64,000 nucleotides of DNA from contig NZ_CP149822.1 in the NCBI RefSeq assembly GCF_038396755.1, positions 5,114,001 through 5,178,000 on the forward strand. Reading direction: 5' to 3'. This document shows positions 25,319 to 34,872 of this stretch, in pieces (the first letter of the stretch is position 1; every line of letters begins with the position of its first letter). The notes below the pieces were generated by a model that saw nothing but the letters and a program-made list of their open reading frames with translations, had not been told where the DNA came from and ran no database searches. The DNA is from Chitinophaga pollutisoli. Its GTDB lineage: Bacteria; Bacteroidota; Bacteroidia; Chitinophagales; Chitinophagaceae. The position numbers were made by a program, and so were the translations under genes.

Positions 25319-25813
25319 ATGAAAATTAATTCCATGCCTGGTATTCAACTCCATAATCTTCAATCCGCGGACACAAGCCTGATCCATTTGGTTGCTGAAT
25401 GGTATTTCTCGGAATGGCATCTTCCCATGGATGCAACCAAAACCATGCTGCGGGCCATTTGCGATGATCCGGATCAGATGCAGGTCGTGCTCCTGGCAGG
25501 CGGCTCGCCGGTTGCCACAGGCGCCATTTGCCGCCATGTAGGGCTGCAGGATAGGGTGCCCCGCTTCGCCGGATATGCCCCGTGGCTGGCACGAGTGTAT
25601 ACTCTGCCGGAACATCGGAGGAAAGGTTACGGGGAAAAGATCTGCCGGTATTTACAGTCGGCCTGTGGGGAACTGGGGATTTCCAGGCTCTATTTATTTA
25701 CGGACACGGCGGAGCAATTGTATACGAAGTTGGGATGGGTAGTGATGGAAAGACTGGAAACAGGCGGAAGGGCCCTCGCCGTGATGCAGTTCGGACTTCC
25801 CGCCCGGCTTTGA
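25319..25813 (+). CDS. GNAT-family N-acetyltransferase
   Basis: A 164-residue acetyltransferase. Motif A for acetyl-CoA binding is visible as WLARVYTLPEHRRKGYGEKI, followed by the C-terminal LYTKLGWVVMER typical of GNATs. ATG at 25319 is preferred over a TTG three codons upstream. It begins 73 bp after the tRNA. The acceptor substrate is unknown. Confidence 0.87.
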   Translation: MKINSMPGIQLHNLQSADTSLIHLVAEWYFSEWHLPMDATKTMLRAICDDPDQMQVVLLAGGSPVATGAICRHVGLQDRVPRFAGYAPWLARVYTLPEHRRKGYGEKICRYLQSACGELGISRLYLFTDTAEQLYTKLGWVVMERLETGGRALAVMQFGLPARL

Positions 25814-25942
25814 GCCGCTCACCATTTCGTCGATAAAACCCCGCATCCGTCGATGATTACCCTTATTCGCCCCCATCCGTGCAACAAAGTCCCCGCCCGT
25901 GCGTCTCTATGACATTACATCAACATTCGCAACCCAATCGGT

Positions 25943-27402
25943 ATGAAACAATTTTTATTGCTTTTGCTTTTATCCCTGCCCTTTTCCGCTGGTAAAGCGC
26001 AGGTCCGCCTCACCATACAGCTCGATAAAGGACTGAAAGGGCCTTATTCCGGGCGTTTATTCGTGCATACACTGAAGGACACATCGCAACAATTCAATGA
26101 CCGCAATATGGCAGAAGAGCCCGCTTTCTCGATGCCAGTAAAAACTGGGTAACGGGAACGCCTGTTGTGCTGCCGCAGGATGCGACGGCCTCCCATCAGG
26201 CGCTGGCGGCATTGACGCCAGGGGTTTATAAGCTTGTCGCCATACTGGATACGAATACGAGCGAAAGAGGGAACGGGGCGCCGGGGAACCTCTACAGCCG
26301 CCAGGAAGGTTTGCTGCGGATATCCGCAACCGGGACAGGGGAAGGGGAGGTGACGCTCAACACGGCATTCCCGCCCCGCGTTTTCCGGGAAACGGACCTG
26401 GTAAAGGAAGTGCAATTCCGCTCCAAACGGCTGAGCGAATTCAGGGGGACAGACATTTTCCTCAAAGCCGCGGTGATCTTGCCGGCATCTTATGCCGCCA
26501 ATCTCGCGCGGCGATACCCCGTCGTGTATATCATCCCCGGCTGGGGCGGTACCCACTACCATGGGGCCAATCCCCGCAGCCAGCAGCAATACGGCATAGG
26601 GCAGGGGAAGGATAAAATTTATGTCTACCTCAACCCTGAAACCCAGACCCCCTGGGGCCTGCATGCCTTCGTAGACTCACGCGTGAACGGCCCCTGGGGG
26701 CAGGCGCTCGTCCAGGAACTGATGCCCTGGCTGCGCAGCGAATACCGGATCACCGAAGATCCCCGGAAAACCTTTATCACCGGCCAGAGCTCCGGCGGTT
26801 ACGGGGCGGTATGGCTCGCATTGCATTACCCGGCCAGCTTCGCCGGCTGCTGGGCCACTTCCCCCGATCCGCTCGACTTTTCCTCCTTCACCGGCGTCAA
26901 CCTGTATGCGGATACAAATTATTATGCAGACGCCTCCGGTAACGAAAGAGGGATCAATTTCGTAAAAGGCGTACCGCAGCAAACGCTCCGGGAGGCCCGG
27001 ATGGCGGAGCTTTTCTCCGGTGACGGCGGCCAGCAGCAATCTTTCGAAGCGGAATTCGGTGTGCCCGGTAAGCAGGGGCGCCCCATAGATCTGTTCGATC
27101 CGCAAACCGGCGTCATCGATCGCTCGGTGGTAAAAGCATGGCGGCCGTACGACCTGGGCCTGTACGTGCAAAGTAACTGGAAAAAAATCCGGAAAGCCGG
27201 CGTGGGCAAGATCACCGTGTACGCGGGAGAGAATGATAATTACCTGCTGCAGGAATCCGTGGCCGCTTTCGGGGCCAAAGCCGCCAAAGCCGGTGCAGAC
27301 ATCCGGGTCGTTTTGATCCCCGGAGCGGACCACTTCACCGTCCGCAGCCCGGAACTGACGCGTGAGATGCAAAACGAGATGGATGCATTGATCGGTAACT
27401 GA
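25943..27402 (+). pseudogene. Secreted esterase (enterochelin-esterase/feruloyl-esterase-like), frameshifted
   Basis: The first frame (from 25943) encodes a signal peptide and the start of a mature chain, VRLTIQLDKGLKGPYSGRLF, and stops at 26150-26152. The rest of the protein continues one frame over. Back-reading the second frame gives FLDASKNWVTGTPVVLP just before the ORF proper at 26167, so the break lies near 26125-26135. One extra base there would give a continuous ~485-residue enzyme. The hydrolase domain has VVYIIPGWGGTHYHG, the nucleophile motif GQSSGGYGAV, YAGENDNY and GADHF. It is probably a secreted esterase. The break may be a real mutation or a base-calling error. Confidence 0.78.
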
Positions 27403-27420
27403 TATTGGCTATAATCGAAG

Positions 27421-27450
27421 AAAGGCGCTGCACAATTGCGGCGCCTTTTT
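27421..27450 (+). terminator. Intrinsic terminator after the esterase gene
   Basis: Stem AAAGGCGC / GCGCCTTT around a 12-nt loop, ending in five T residues, 18 bp past the stop codon. Confidence 0.75.
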
Positions 27451-27595
27451 GTTTTCCGTCATTTTTTATCGATGGAGTGCCCCGCTCATAATCGGCGGGC
27501 CTGTTATCCGTCGGCCTTTGCCTGCGTATATCGACGATAGTTTTAACTCCCGACGGGAACCTGGAATTTTACCGGTCAATAAAAATCAAACGATC

Positions 27596-28852
27596 ATGAA
27601 ATCATGCAAACTGACCGTTTACCTGCTGCTGCTGGCGGGATGCTTCGCATCCTGCAGCAAAAGCGGCGGCGAAGCCGGTCCGGATAAGAAGCCTGTGCCA
27701 TACGAGCATGGAACTCCGCAAGGCGCCCCCGTCACCAAAACCATCGGTCCGGCAGGCGGCACCCTGCAAACTCCGGAGGGCAACATCTCCGTGGAAATAC
27801 CCGCCGGAGCCGTATCCGCCGAAACTAATTTCTCCATCCAGGCGGTGAGCAAAACCCTGGAGTCCGCAACCGGCACCGCTTACCGCTTGCGCCCCGAGAA
27901 TGTCGAATTCAAAAAAGATGTGAAGATCACTTTCAGGTATACGGATGATGATCTCATTGGTACCACCGAAGATGACCTCTATCTCGCTTTCCAGAATGCC
28001 GAAGGGTATTGGGACCGGTTCATCATGACCGAAATCGACAAGTCCGCCAGGAAACTCCATGTGCAAACAAAGCATTTCAGCGACTGGACCATTGAAAGGG
28101 TGTTCTGGATCGAAAACCATCATAAGAAGACTTCATTGCGTGCCGGGGAAGATGCTGGTTTTCTGGTGTATTTCAGCGATAAGCTGAACGGCGATAAAGT
28201 ACTGAATACGGCTCTCGTGCCTGATGCCAATGTGGAAACCTGGTTCGTGAACGGCCCCGGCACATTCAATCATACCAATGCCAACGCCTGTGTATATACG
28301 GCGCCCGCCAGCATACAGGAACCCAAAGAAATCGCGATAGGCGTCAGGATCAGGAATATGGTCAGCAAACGCCACCCGGACCGCGCCGGCAACGCCGGCC
28401 TGGCGATCGTGCAGGTTCCGATACAACTGGTGCCGGACGAATACTTCATCTGGGAAATCGACGGTACGGAACACGTGGCACATGCAACGGATGCCGCACT
28501 CCTGGGCACCACTACCAACATCATGGGTACAGGGCTAACGGGGAACGTCTCACTTTTCGTGAACGCCACAAAACCCGGGTCATACGACGTGGGGAGTGCC
28601 GTTGAACCGGAGAAATTCAACGCGCAGGTAGGGATTTCCGGCGCTACCGCCGTGATTTATCTGAGTACCTATTACGTGTGCGGCGAAAGCGGCCCCCGTT
28701 ATGGTTCGGGGAAACTGACGATCGTGGATTACGGCAGCATCGGCAATTACATCACCGGCTACTTCGCCACTACCGTATACACCCCCGTTTCGGATTGCCA
28801 GCAAAAGAGTAAAGTAGTGTCAGGCAGTTTCCGGATCAGAAGGAAAGCTTAA
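27596..28852 (+). CDS. Lipoprotein with ZU5-like domain
   Basis: A 418-residue lipoprotein with a signal ending LAGC (Cys16) or FASC (Cys20). After a short linker there is a ZU5-like segment, IGPAGGTLQTPEGNISVEIP followed by AGAVSAETNFSIQ, then a beta-rich module ending in KHFSDWTIERVFW. The C-terminal ~180 residues are beta-rich and unrecognised. It is probably a cell-surface or periplasmic protein of unknown role. ATG at 27596 was chosen because it starts the signal peptide; the open frame upstream has no such feature. The cupin gene starts 12 bp downstream, which suggests co-transcription. Confidence 0.8.
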   Translation: MKSCKLTVYLLLLAGCFASCSKSGGEAGPDKKPVPYEHGTPQGAPVTKTIGPAGGTLQTPEGNISVEIPAGAVSAETNFSIQAVSKTLESATGTAYRLRPENVEFKKDVKITFRYTDDDLIGTTEDDLYLAFQNAEGYWDRFIMTEIDKSARKLHVQTKHFSDWTIERVFWIENHHKKTSLRAGEDAGFLVYFSDKLNGDKVLNTALVPDANVETWFVNGPGTFNHTNANACVYTAPASIQEPKEIAIGVRIRNMVSKRHPDRAGNAGLAIVQVPIQLVPDEYFIWEIDGTEHVAHATDAALLGTTTNIMGTGLTGNVSLFVNATKPGSYDVGSAVEPEKFNAQVGISGATAVIYLSTYYVCGESGPRYGSGKLTIVDYGSIGNYITGYFATTVYTPVSDCQQKSKVVSGSFRIRRKA

Positions 28853-28864
28853 ACCCCATCCCGC

Positions 28865-29404
28865 ATGAAAGAAACTATCATCAACCCGGTTATCAGGGAC
28901 GAAGTGACCTTCACCCAAACCGCTGCCCAAACAGGCGGCCGTATTTCCGCGCTGCTCGTGCGGCTCATGCCCGGCGGCGGCACGCCCCTGCATTACCATA
29001 AAAATTTCTCGGAAACCTTCTCCGTCGTGGAAGGCTTGTTGACGCTGACCCTCGCCAACCGTAAGCTCCGCCTTTCCTCCGGCGAGAAGTTCACGGTGGA
29101 AAAGGGCATGGTGCACCGGTTCTCCAACGAATCCGGACAGCCGGTGCTGTTTACGACGGTCATATTGCCCGGTTCCGCCGGCTTCGAACACGCTTTGCGG
29201 GTGCTGTACGGCCTCGCGGCCGATGGGCAAACCGATGCAAAAGGAATCCCCAGGAATCCGCTGATCCTGGCCGCCGTGTCGGATATGAGTGACATGCACC
29301 CGGCCGGAATCGCCGTCCTGTTTACGCCGCTGTTTGCACTGCTGGGATGCATCGCCAAGGTGGCCGGCGTGAAGCGGCGGCTGTTTCAAAAATATTGCGT
29401 ATAA
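28865..29404 (+). CDS. Cupin-domain protein with C-terminal hydrophobic segment
   Basis: A 179-residue protein with a single cupin barrel: PGGGTPLHYHKNFSETFSVV holds the first motif with metal-ligand-type His residues, and MVHRFSNESGQPV the second. The C-terminal ~45 residues contain a hydrophobic stretch (GIAVLFTPLFALLGCIAKVA) that could be a membrane helix, as in related cupin-type proteins of Bacteroidota. It starts 12 bp after the lipoprotein gene. Function unknown. Confidence 0.82.
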   Translation: MKETIINPVIRDEVTFTQTAAQTGGRISALLVRLMPGGGTPLHYHKNFSETFSVVEGLLTLTLANRKLRLSSGEKFTVEKGMVHRFSNESGQPVLFTTVILPGSAGFEHALRVLYGLAADGQTDAKGIPRNPLILAAVSDMSDMHPAGIAVLFTPLFALLGCIAKVAGVKRRLFQKYCV

Positions 29405-29439
29405 ACTGGCGGGAGGTTGCCTTCAAACCTGCAGATTAA

Positions 29440-29494
29440 CCCCAAAACAAAAGCCTGTCGATCGATTCGACAGGCTTTCCTGTTTTTTGGGGTT
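29440..29494. terminator. Bidirectional terminator between convergent cupin and YceI genes
   Basis: An 11-bp core stem (AAAGCCTGTCG / CGACAGGCTTT) is extended by the outer arms ACCCCAAAACA and TGTTTTTTGGGGTT, giving T-tracts in both directions between the convergent genes. Confidence 0.88.
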
Positions 29495-29501
29495 ATTGCT
29501 T

Positions 29502-30104
29502 CTACTTGGATGGTATGCCCTGAAGCGCCAGCGTGATATCGATGTCTGGCAGGATGTAGAGCGTCTCGGCCGGATCGTTGTATTTGCTCATGCCCCAGGT
29601 GTGGCGGTTGAGTTTGAAAGTTGATTCCACGTAAATCCTGTCTTTCGTAACGGTCACTTTCGCGGGGATTTGCAGCGGGTGTTCCTGGCCAATCAGCGTG
29701 AAATTGCCGGTTACCTTAACGTTCGCCCCGGTAGCGGGGTCTTTGAAAGCCTCGATTTTCGTAATGCGGAAGGTGGCGGTGGGGTAAACGGCCAGGTTGA
29801 AGAAGTCGGGGCTCTTCAGGTGGTTGAGCAACTCGGTTTTGGGCGGGCCCGACAGGTCTTCATTATCGATGCTGGCGATGGGAATGCTGAATTCGCCACC
29901 AGTGATGAGGGAGCTGCCGTCGGTGAGGAATGTTCCCGTCACTTTAAACGATCCTTTATGGAAATGCGTGGGGGCGCTGCCTTTCCATTCCACGATGGAT
30001 TTGCTTTCGTCGAGATTGAATTTTTGGGCGATCGACGCTTCTTTTTGCGAACAGGCCGCCAGCACCGCCAGCAGGCCGGCGCCGAAATACTGTTGGAGTT
30101 TCAT
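29502..30104 (-). CDS. YceI-family lipoprotein
   Basis: A 200-residue lipoprotein (lipobox LAAC, Cys18) of the YceI family, whose beta-barrel binds polyisoprenoid or other amphiphilic molecules in the periplasm. Family features are the start FNLDESKSIVEWKGSAPTHF, the central LKSPDFFNLAVYPTATFRIT and the end FKLNRHTWGMSKYNDPA. It is 11 bp downstream of the frameshifted cupin gene on the same strand, so the two probably form an operon. Confidence 0.93.
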   Translation of the reverse strand: MKLQQYFGAGLLAVLAACSQKEASIAQKFNLDESKSIVEWKGSAPTHFHKGSFKVTGTFLTDGSSLITGGEFSIPIASIDNEDLSGPPKTELLNHLKSPDFFNLAVYPTATFRITKIEAFKDPATGANVKVTGNFTLIGQEHPLQIPAKVTVTKDRIYVESTFKLNRHTWGMSKYNDPAETLYILPDIDITLALQGIPSK

Positions 30105-30115
30105 TTGTGTTTTGA

Positions 30116-30582
30116 TTATTTGGTTTCCAGAAATTGAACCTGATATTGTTGGGAGATGGTCTGCACCATCCGGGCGATGGCTTCCATATCGGGGGCGCTG
30201 ATGCCGTGTCGATAGCCGGCGCGCCGTTGATGGGCGTGCTGAAATCTTCGAAGAAGCGGTACAATGTTCCGGGTGTGATGAGGTTGAGCAATTTGGCGGT
30301 GCCGGTCAGAATAGTGAAGGCATGGGGCGTGTTTTTGGGGGCAAAGAGTGCATCGCCGGGCTCCAGGATAGTCACCGTATCCGCCACGCGGACGCTGAGG
30401 CGGCCTTCCAGCACGTAAAATGTCTCGTCTTCGTGTTGATGAACATGCAGCGGGGGCTCTGCGCCGCGGGGAAGGGTGAATTCGATGAGCGCCATGGCGT
30501 TCTGCGTGTGCTCCGGCGCAATGAGGGTCCTGAAATACCCTCCCTGGTAACGCCGGAAACCGTTGGCTTGTAATGATTCCAT
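30116..30582 (-). pseudogene. Cupin-domain protein, frameshifted near its C terminus
   Basis: From ATG at 30582 the frame encodes a cupin: RGAEPPLHVHQHEDETFYVL is motif 1 and APKNTPHAFTILTGTAK is motif 2. After residue 126 (about 30203-30207) the frame leaves the homology. A neighbouring frame then gives the expected end GISAPDMEAIARMVQTISQQ and closes with a TAA at 30116-30118. One added G there would restore a 155-residue protein. Read as it stands, the frame would run through the whole intergenic gap into the YceI gene, which also argues for a lost base. It is upstream of the YceI gene on the same strand. Confidence 0.78.
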
Positions 30583-30690
30583 TTGAAAATAAATTGTTGA
30601 ATGGTCAGAAATGGAATGCAAGTTTCGGGGAATTGCGGCGGGCATGCAATTCATGTCGACGGACGCAGGGTTTGATCGCTATACCGCGGG

Positions 30691-31422
30691 TTACGGCGCC
30701 GGACGTACGTTGAATTTCTCCATGCACGCCTGCTTGTAGTTGCGGCCGACGGGTATCCTGCTGCCGGCGATCACCAGGTAATTTGGGTTATAACCTTCCA
30801 CTTTACTTTCCGGAACAATGAAGGATCGGTGGATACGAATGAACTGATCCATAGGCAACAACTTTTCCACCACGCTGATCTTCTGCTTGGCGATATAAAT
30901 TTTCTGCCGCGTCACCACCTTGATATAATCTTTGATGCTCTCGATCCAGTGGATGTCTTCTGTGTCCACCTTCACCGTCTGCCGGTCGATCCTTAGATAC
31001 AGGAAGTGTTTGACGGGCGGCGGCGCGGGCGTTTCGGGACGTTCCTCATACGATCCGGTTTTGCCTTTTACCTGGTGCATGACTTTATCGATCGCCCGGA
31101 GGAAACGGTTGAGAGGGATGGGTTTCACGAGATAATCGACCGCATTGAGATCAAACCCTTCCACCGCGAATTCATGGTAGGCCGTGGTGAATATCACCAT
31201 GGGCGGACTTTTTAGGCTCCTCACCAGGTCGGTTCCCGTCAATCCCGGCATTTTGATATCCACCAGCAGCAGGTCGACTTCATGCCGCTGCAACATCTGG
31301 AACGCCTCGATGGCATTGCTGCAGGTGGCTACGATCCGGATTTCGGGGATGTTGGCCGCGTATTTAAGGAGAATTTCGATGGCATGTGGCTCGTCGTCTA
31401 CGATCAGTGTCCGGATTTGCAT
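30691..31422 (-). CDS. LytTR-family response regulator
   Basis: A 243-residue regulator. The receiver domain has Asp9-Asp10, phospho-acceptor Asp55 (LLLVDIKMPG) and the Lys in VDYLVKPIPL. The LytTR DNA-binding domain is at about 140-240 (FLYLRIDRQTVKVDTEDIHW, FIRIHRSFIV, IPVGRNYKQA). Its start is 2 bp from the stop of the kinase gene, so the pair is one transcription unit. Such AgrA/LytR-type pairs are common in Bacteroidota and the target is usually unknown. Confidence 0.95.
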   Translation of the reverse strand: MQIRTLIVDDEPHAIEILLKYAANIPEIRIVATCSNAIEAFQMLQRHEVDLLLVDIKMPGLTGTDLVRSLKSPPMVIFTTAYHEFAVEGFDLNAVDYLVKPIPLNRFLRAIDKVMHQVKGKTGSYEERPETPAPPPVKHFLYLRIDRQTVKVDTEDIHWIESIKDYIKVVTRQKIYIAKQKISVVEKLLPMDQFIRIHRSFIVPESKVEGYNPNYLVIAGSRIPVGRNYKQACMEKFNVRPAP

Positions 31423-31424
31423 GG

Positions 31425-32510
31425 TCAGGTTTTAGGGTGGGAAGATAAGGTAACCATCATTTCGAGGATAAAGCAGTCTTCTTCGTCGTACCAGTGGAGG
31501 GTATGCGCTTCCGGGTAGAGGAGCTGCAGGCGGTGGCGGACGTTCTTCAGCCCGATATTTCCGCCCTGCTTCGGGTTGGGGGCGGGTGCCGGGTCGGGCT
31601 TGCTGTTGCTGACTTTCAGCCACAATTCCCCTTTGGCCACCCGCAACTCGATGTTGATCCAGGGATGGTGCATGGTTTCCCCGGCGCCATGTTTAAACGC
31701 ATTCTCCACCAGCGGCAGCATGAGGACGGGCGCAATCTGCCAGGGCCCCGGTTCCACGTCAATGTTCAGGTTCAGGTCGAGCCGCTCTTCGTAGCGCAGC
31801 TGTTCCAGGCGGATGTAATCCTTCAGCACTTCTATATCCCTTTCCAGGAGCACGCGGTCGGCCGTGCATTCATAAATCACATACCGCAGGATATTGGAAA
31901 GGCCGAGGATGATCCCCGGCGCCTGGGGCGCATTATTCAGCGACAGGGCGTAGAGGTTGTTGAGGGAGTTGAAGAGGAAGTGGGGGTGCAGCTGCCCCTT
32001 CAGGAAGTTCAGCTCCGCCTGCAAGATGGCGTTTTTCCTTTCGTGCCACATGGCGAAAAGGGTGAGTGTAACGCCGATCCATACGACTACATTGCATCTT
32101 TCCACGGCATTCACGAAATCGCCTTTGCTGATCAGCTGCTGCCAGCGGTCCTTTTCGAGCTTGCTCCAGGTAAAATCGGGGTCCGACCGGGAATAGAAAT
32201 CGAAAATGTAGGGATCGGTGATGTATATCTCGGTGAGCCGGTATGCCACCGCCATGGTGGCCATGATGAGGAAGGCGAGGAACACGGCGGCGGGATATTT
32301 TCCACTGAAATACTTACGGAGAACGAAGTACTGCAGCAGGTAAAAATAAATGATATGGACGGGCAGCAGCATAAGCACCACCTTGATCCCCAGTTCCCAG
32401 GAATCGAATGCGGCGCTGTAGATATAGATCAGCAGTAAAAATGCGAAAATCCAGAATACCAGGTGCGTCAGCAACCGGCCCCTGTTTCGGAATAGCCACG
32501 GTACGTCCAT
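31425..32510 (-). CDS. LytS-type sensor histidine kinase
   Basis: A 361-residue membrane kinase. There are four predicted helices in the first ~155 residues with a short loop region, then the His_kinase (PF06580) domain with the phospho-acceptor His in QLHPHFLFNSLNNLYA (about residue 177). The ATP-binding domain shows LPLVENAFKHG and GGNIGLKNVRHRLQLLYP. It is the first gene of the two-gene unit with the LytTR regulator. No dedicated periplasmic sensor domain is evident. Confidence 0.94.
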   Translation of the reverse strand: MDVPWLFRNRGRLLTHLVFWIFAFLLLIYIYSAAFDSWELGIKVVLMLLPVHIIYFYLLQYFVLRKYFSGKYPAAVFLAFLIMATMAVAYRLTEIYITDPYIFDFYSRSDPDFTWSKLEKDRWQQLISKGDFVNAVERCNVVVWIGVTLTLFAMWHERKNAILQAELNFLKGQLHPHFLFNSLNNLYALSLNNAPQAPGIILGLSNILRYVIYECTADRVLLERDIEVLKDYIRLEQLRYEERLDLNLNIDVEPGPWQIAPVLMLPLVENAFKHGAGETMHHPWINIELRVAKGELWLKVSNSKPDPAPAPNPKQGGNIGLKNVRHRLQLLYPEAHTLHWYDEEDCFILEMMVTLSSHPKT

Positions 32511-32901
32511 AATGCAAACATAGTTCTTGCGGGAAATTGCCGCCCGGAATATTAAAAATAATCATATCCGGTAGACGGAAAACGGTATTTATCGACGAAC
32601 GGTTTCCGGGGAAGTTATTCGGCGGAGCGGGGAAAAAAATCCAGGTGCAAAATATTGAATATGAATATCCATTCCGGAAAAATACAAAGATGTGCGTTTG
32701 GCGGTCATAGGAAAATTGTGGATTTCGGATCATCTTGTGCCGGTTTTAATGACAGCGGAGGAAGAATATGGGGCGTTTTGGGGACAATCTTCGTAAATTA
32801 GGGATAGCCGCGGGAACGACAAGCGAGATGATATAAATTATTCTTAATGTTTAATATTTTGGGCTTTAACACAGCGTTTGCAGTGTGATAGCTTTAAGCG
32901 C
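32511..32901. other. 391-bp divergent intergenic region
   Basis: AT-rich DNA between the LytS kinase (minus) and the ECF sigma gene (plus). It must contain both promoters. I see no gene, repeat or convincing TAnnTTTG promoter. A run of A/T (about 32830-32865, ATAAATTATTCTTAATG) precedes the sigma gene. Confidence 0.5.
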
Positions 32902-33468
32902 ATGGGGAAGCAAAATGACTTAACGGACCAGGAGTTGCTGGAGCAGGCAAGGTCCGGCAGCAGCGCCGCGCTGGGCGTTGTCTACAGGCGATATTCCGGC
33001 CTGTTGATCCTCCATGCCCTGGATGTGCTGGAGGACGAGGAGGCCGCGCGCGATGTGATCCAGGAGGTGTTTATCAATCTCTGGAACCGCCGGGAGCACT
33101 TGCAGGGGGTCACGCATGTAAAGGCTTATCTCTATACTGCGGTCCGCAACGCTACGCTCAATCATCTGAAAAAGGAGCAACATATCGCAAAGATGTTGGA
33201 GGGCTTTAAGGCGGAGTCGGATCGATTGCGGCAGGAGGAGGGGGAGCAGGATACGATGGCGGGGCTTATCCGGAAGATAGAGTCCGAAATCAGCCGGTTA
33301 CCGGTGAAAATGCGGGAGATTTTCCTGCTCAGCCGCCGGGGCGATCTTACCTATGAACAAATCTCCGCGCAACTCGATATTGCCCCCAATACGGTGCGGA
33401 AGCAGGTTTCGAATGCATTGCGGATAATCCGCATGAACCTGCGCCTTTTATGTTCCTGGATTTTTTAG
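32902..33468 (+). CDS. ECF RNA polymerase sigma factor (FecI-like)
   Basis: A 188-residue extracytoplasmic-function sigma factor of the Bacteroidota FecI-like group. Region 2 is at about 20-85 (YRRYSGLLILHALDVL, DVIQEVFINLWNRRE, AYLYTAVRNATLNHL). Region 4 is at about 125-180 (ISRLPVKMREIFLLSRRGDL, YEQISAQLDIAPNTVRKQVS). ATG at 32902 is preferred to the TTG eight codons earlier. It is followed 79 bp later by a FecR anti-sigma gene and then SusC/SusD, the usual layout in which uptake of a ligand through SusC signals via FecR to the sigma factor. Confidence 0.94.
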   Translation: MGKQNDLTDQELLEQARSGSSAALGVVYRRYSGLLILHALDVLEDEEAARDVIQEVFINLWNRREHLQGVTHVKAYLYTAVRNATLNHLKKEQHIAKMLEGFKAESDRLRQEEGEQDTMAGLIRKIESEISRLPVKMREIFLLSRRGDLTYEQISAQLDIAPNTVRKQVSNALRIIRMNLRLLCSWIF

Positions 33469-33547
33469 AAAATTTTTTCCATCCACCTACTACTATTTCG
33501 GTAAATGGTTGTCTTTGTACAGACGAGCATATGTTACATGAGGAAAC

Positions 33548-34672
33548 ATGGATAAAAACGAGGCCAAGCAATTAATCGAAAAATACCTGTCCGGAACCTG
33601 CACGCCGGAAGAAAAAGCCTATGTTGAAAAGGCTTATAACCGCATGCCTGCTGGTCAGGCTGGCCGAAGCGACGACCGCTATCAGCGGCTTTCCGGGGAA
33701 ATCTGGGAGAATATTGTGAATTCGGCTGGCATAAAGCGGCAGGCAGGAAAGCGCAGGCGCCTGGTGTATGTGGCTGCGGCGGCTTTGTTGGCAGGCCTGG
33801 CGATAGGGAATTTTTTCCTGCTGCCTGGCGGGGAAACGGAGGATGGCCCTGCTTACGAGCGGATCGCCGATGTGGCGCCTGGCGGGAACAAGGCGGTGCT
33901 GGTGTTGGAGGACGGGCGCAAGGTGCCGCTGGATTCCGGGAGTGCAAGCCGGGTAAACCAGTATGGTTCAACGATTACGATAACAGACAGTACGGCCGAA
34001 TATGCACCGCAACAAAATTCCGCCGACCCCCAAGTCGTGCATGCTGTGGTTACCCCCAAAGGCGGACAATTTCAGCTGAAGTTGTCCGATGGAACGAAAG
34101 TAATGCTCAATGCCGCTTCTACCTTAACGTTCGCGCCTAATTTCAAAGGGCATGCCGAGCGTATCGTAAGGTTGAGCGGCGAGGCTTACTTCGAGGTAGC
34201 CCACGACGCCCAACATCCCTTTATTGTTGAAACAGATAAGCAACGCGTAAAAGTATTGGGCACACGCTTCAATATTCATTCCTATCCCGACGAGTACGCA
34301 GTGACGACCTCACTGCTCGAGGGATCCGTAGAAATCTCCACTTCGCTTAATTCAAGCAAAATCCTTAACCCTGGCCAGGCGGCCACTACAGAAAATGAAT
34401 CGACCCGAATAGTCGCGGCGGACGAAAATGCCGTTGCATGGACGAGCGGTCAGATCCGGTTCCGGGATGCTGATCTGAAAGCCATACTGCTCCCCGTGAG
34501 CAGGTGGTATGATCTGAAGGTGATCTATGAGCGGCCCCCGTCGCCCGAATTGTATACGGGGGGAATTTTAAAGAAGAACAGCCTTTCCACTTTCCTGAAG
34601 ATGCTCGACAGCCGGGAAGTGCGGTATGAACTGCGCCAGGGGAGGGAAGGCAAAGAGTTAATCATCAAATAA
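33548..34672 (+). CDS. FecR-family anti-sigma factor
   Basis: A 374-residue inner-membrane anti-sigma factor. A cytoplasmic N-terminal domain (LIEKYLSGTCTPEEKAYVEK) is followed by one membrane helix at about 76-95 (LVYVAAAALLAGLAIGNFFL), the periplasmic FecR domain (about 165-265, with TPKGGQFQLKLSDGTKVMLN and LSGEAYFEVAHDAQHPF) and a DUF4974 end (RFRDADLKAILLPVSRWYD). It should hold the ECF sigma factor until the TonB-linked SusC transporter signals. It is 79 bp downstream of the sigma gene and 200 bp upstream of SusC. Confidence 0.94.
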   Translation: MDKNEAKQLIEKYLSGTCTPEEKAYVEKAYNRMPAGQAGRSDDRYQRLSGEIWENIVNSAGIKRQAGKRRRLVYVAAAALLAGLAIGNFFLLPGGETEDGPAYERIADVAPGGNKAVLVLEDGRKVPLDSGSASRVNQYGSTITITDSTAEYAPQQNSADPQVVHAVVTPKGGQFQLKLSDGTKVMLNAASTLTFAPNFKGHAERIVRLSGEAYFEVAHDAQHPFIVETDKQRVKVLGTRFNIHSYPDEYAVTTSLLEGSVEISTSLNSSKILNPGQAATTENESTRIVAADENAVAWTSGQIRFRDADLKAILLPVSRWYDLKVIYERPPSPELYTGGILKKNSLSTFLKMLDSREVRYELRQGREGKELIIK

Positions 34673-34774
34673 ATTAAATCTCCAATTAACTGAAGGCAAT
34701 TATTGTTTTCCGAATACTACCATTATGGACAGTACATCGTGAATGTGAGCGGGACATCGGGCAGGCCATAAAAA

Positions 34775-34812
34775 TCCGGAAAGCGTTGTTCAGAACGCCC
34801 TCCGGAAAGCGT
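34775..34812 (+). repeat. 12-bp direct repeat upstream of SusC
   Basis: TCCGGAAAGCGT occurs twice, at 34775-34786 and 34801-34812, in the 200-bp gap between the FecR and SusC genes. It could be a control element for the transporter or a chance duplication. Confidence 0.4.
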
Positions 34813-34872
34813 CTGCTGCCAGCAAACCCCTGATGGGGCAAACCTAATACTAACCAGCAAACAACCAAAAGT

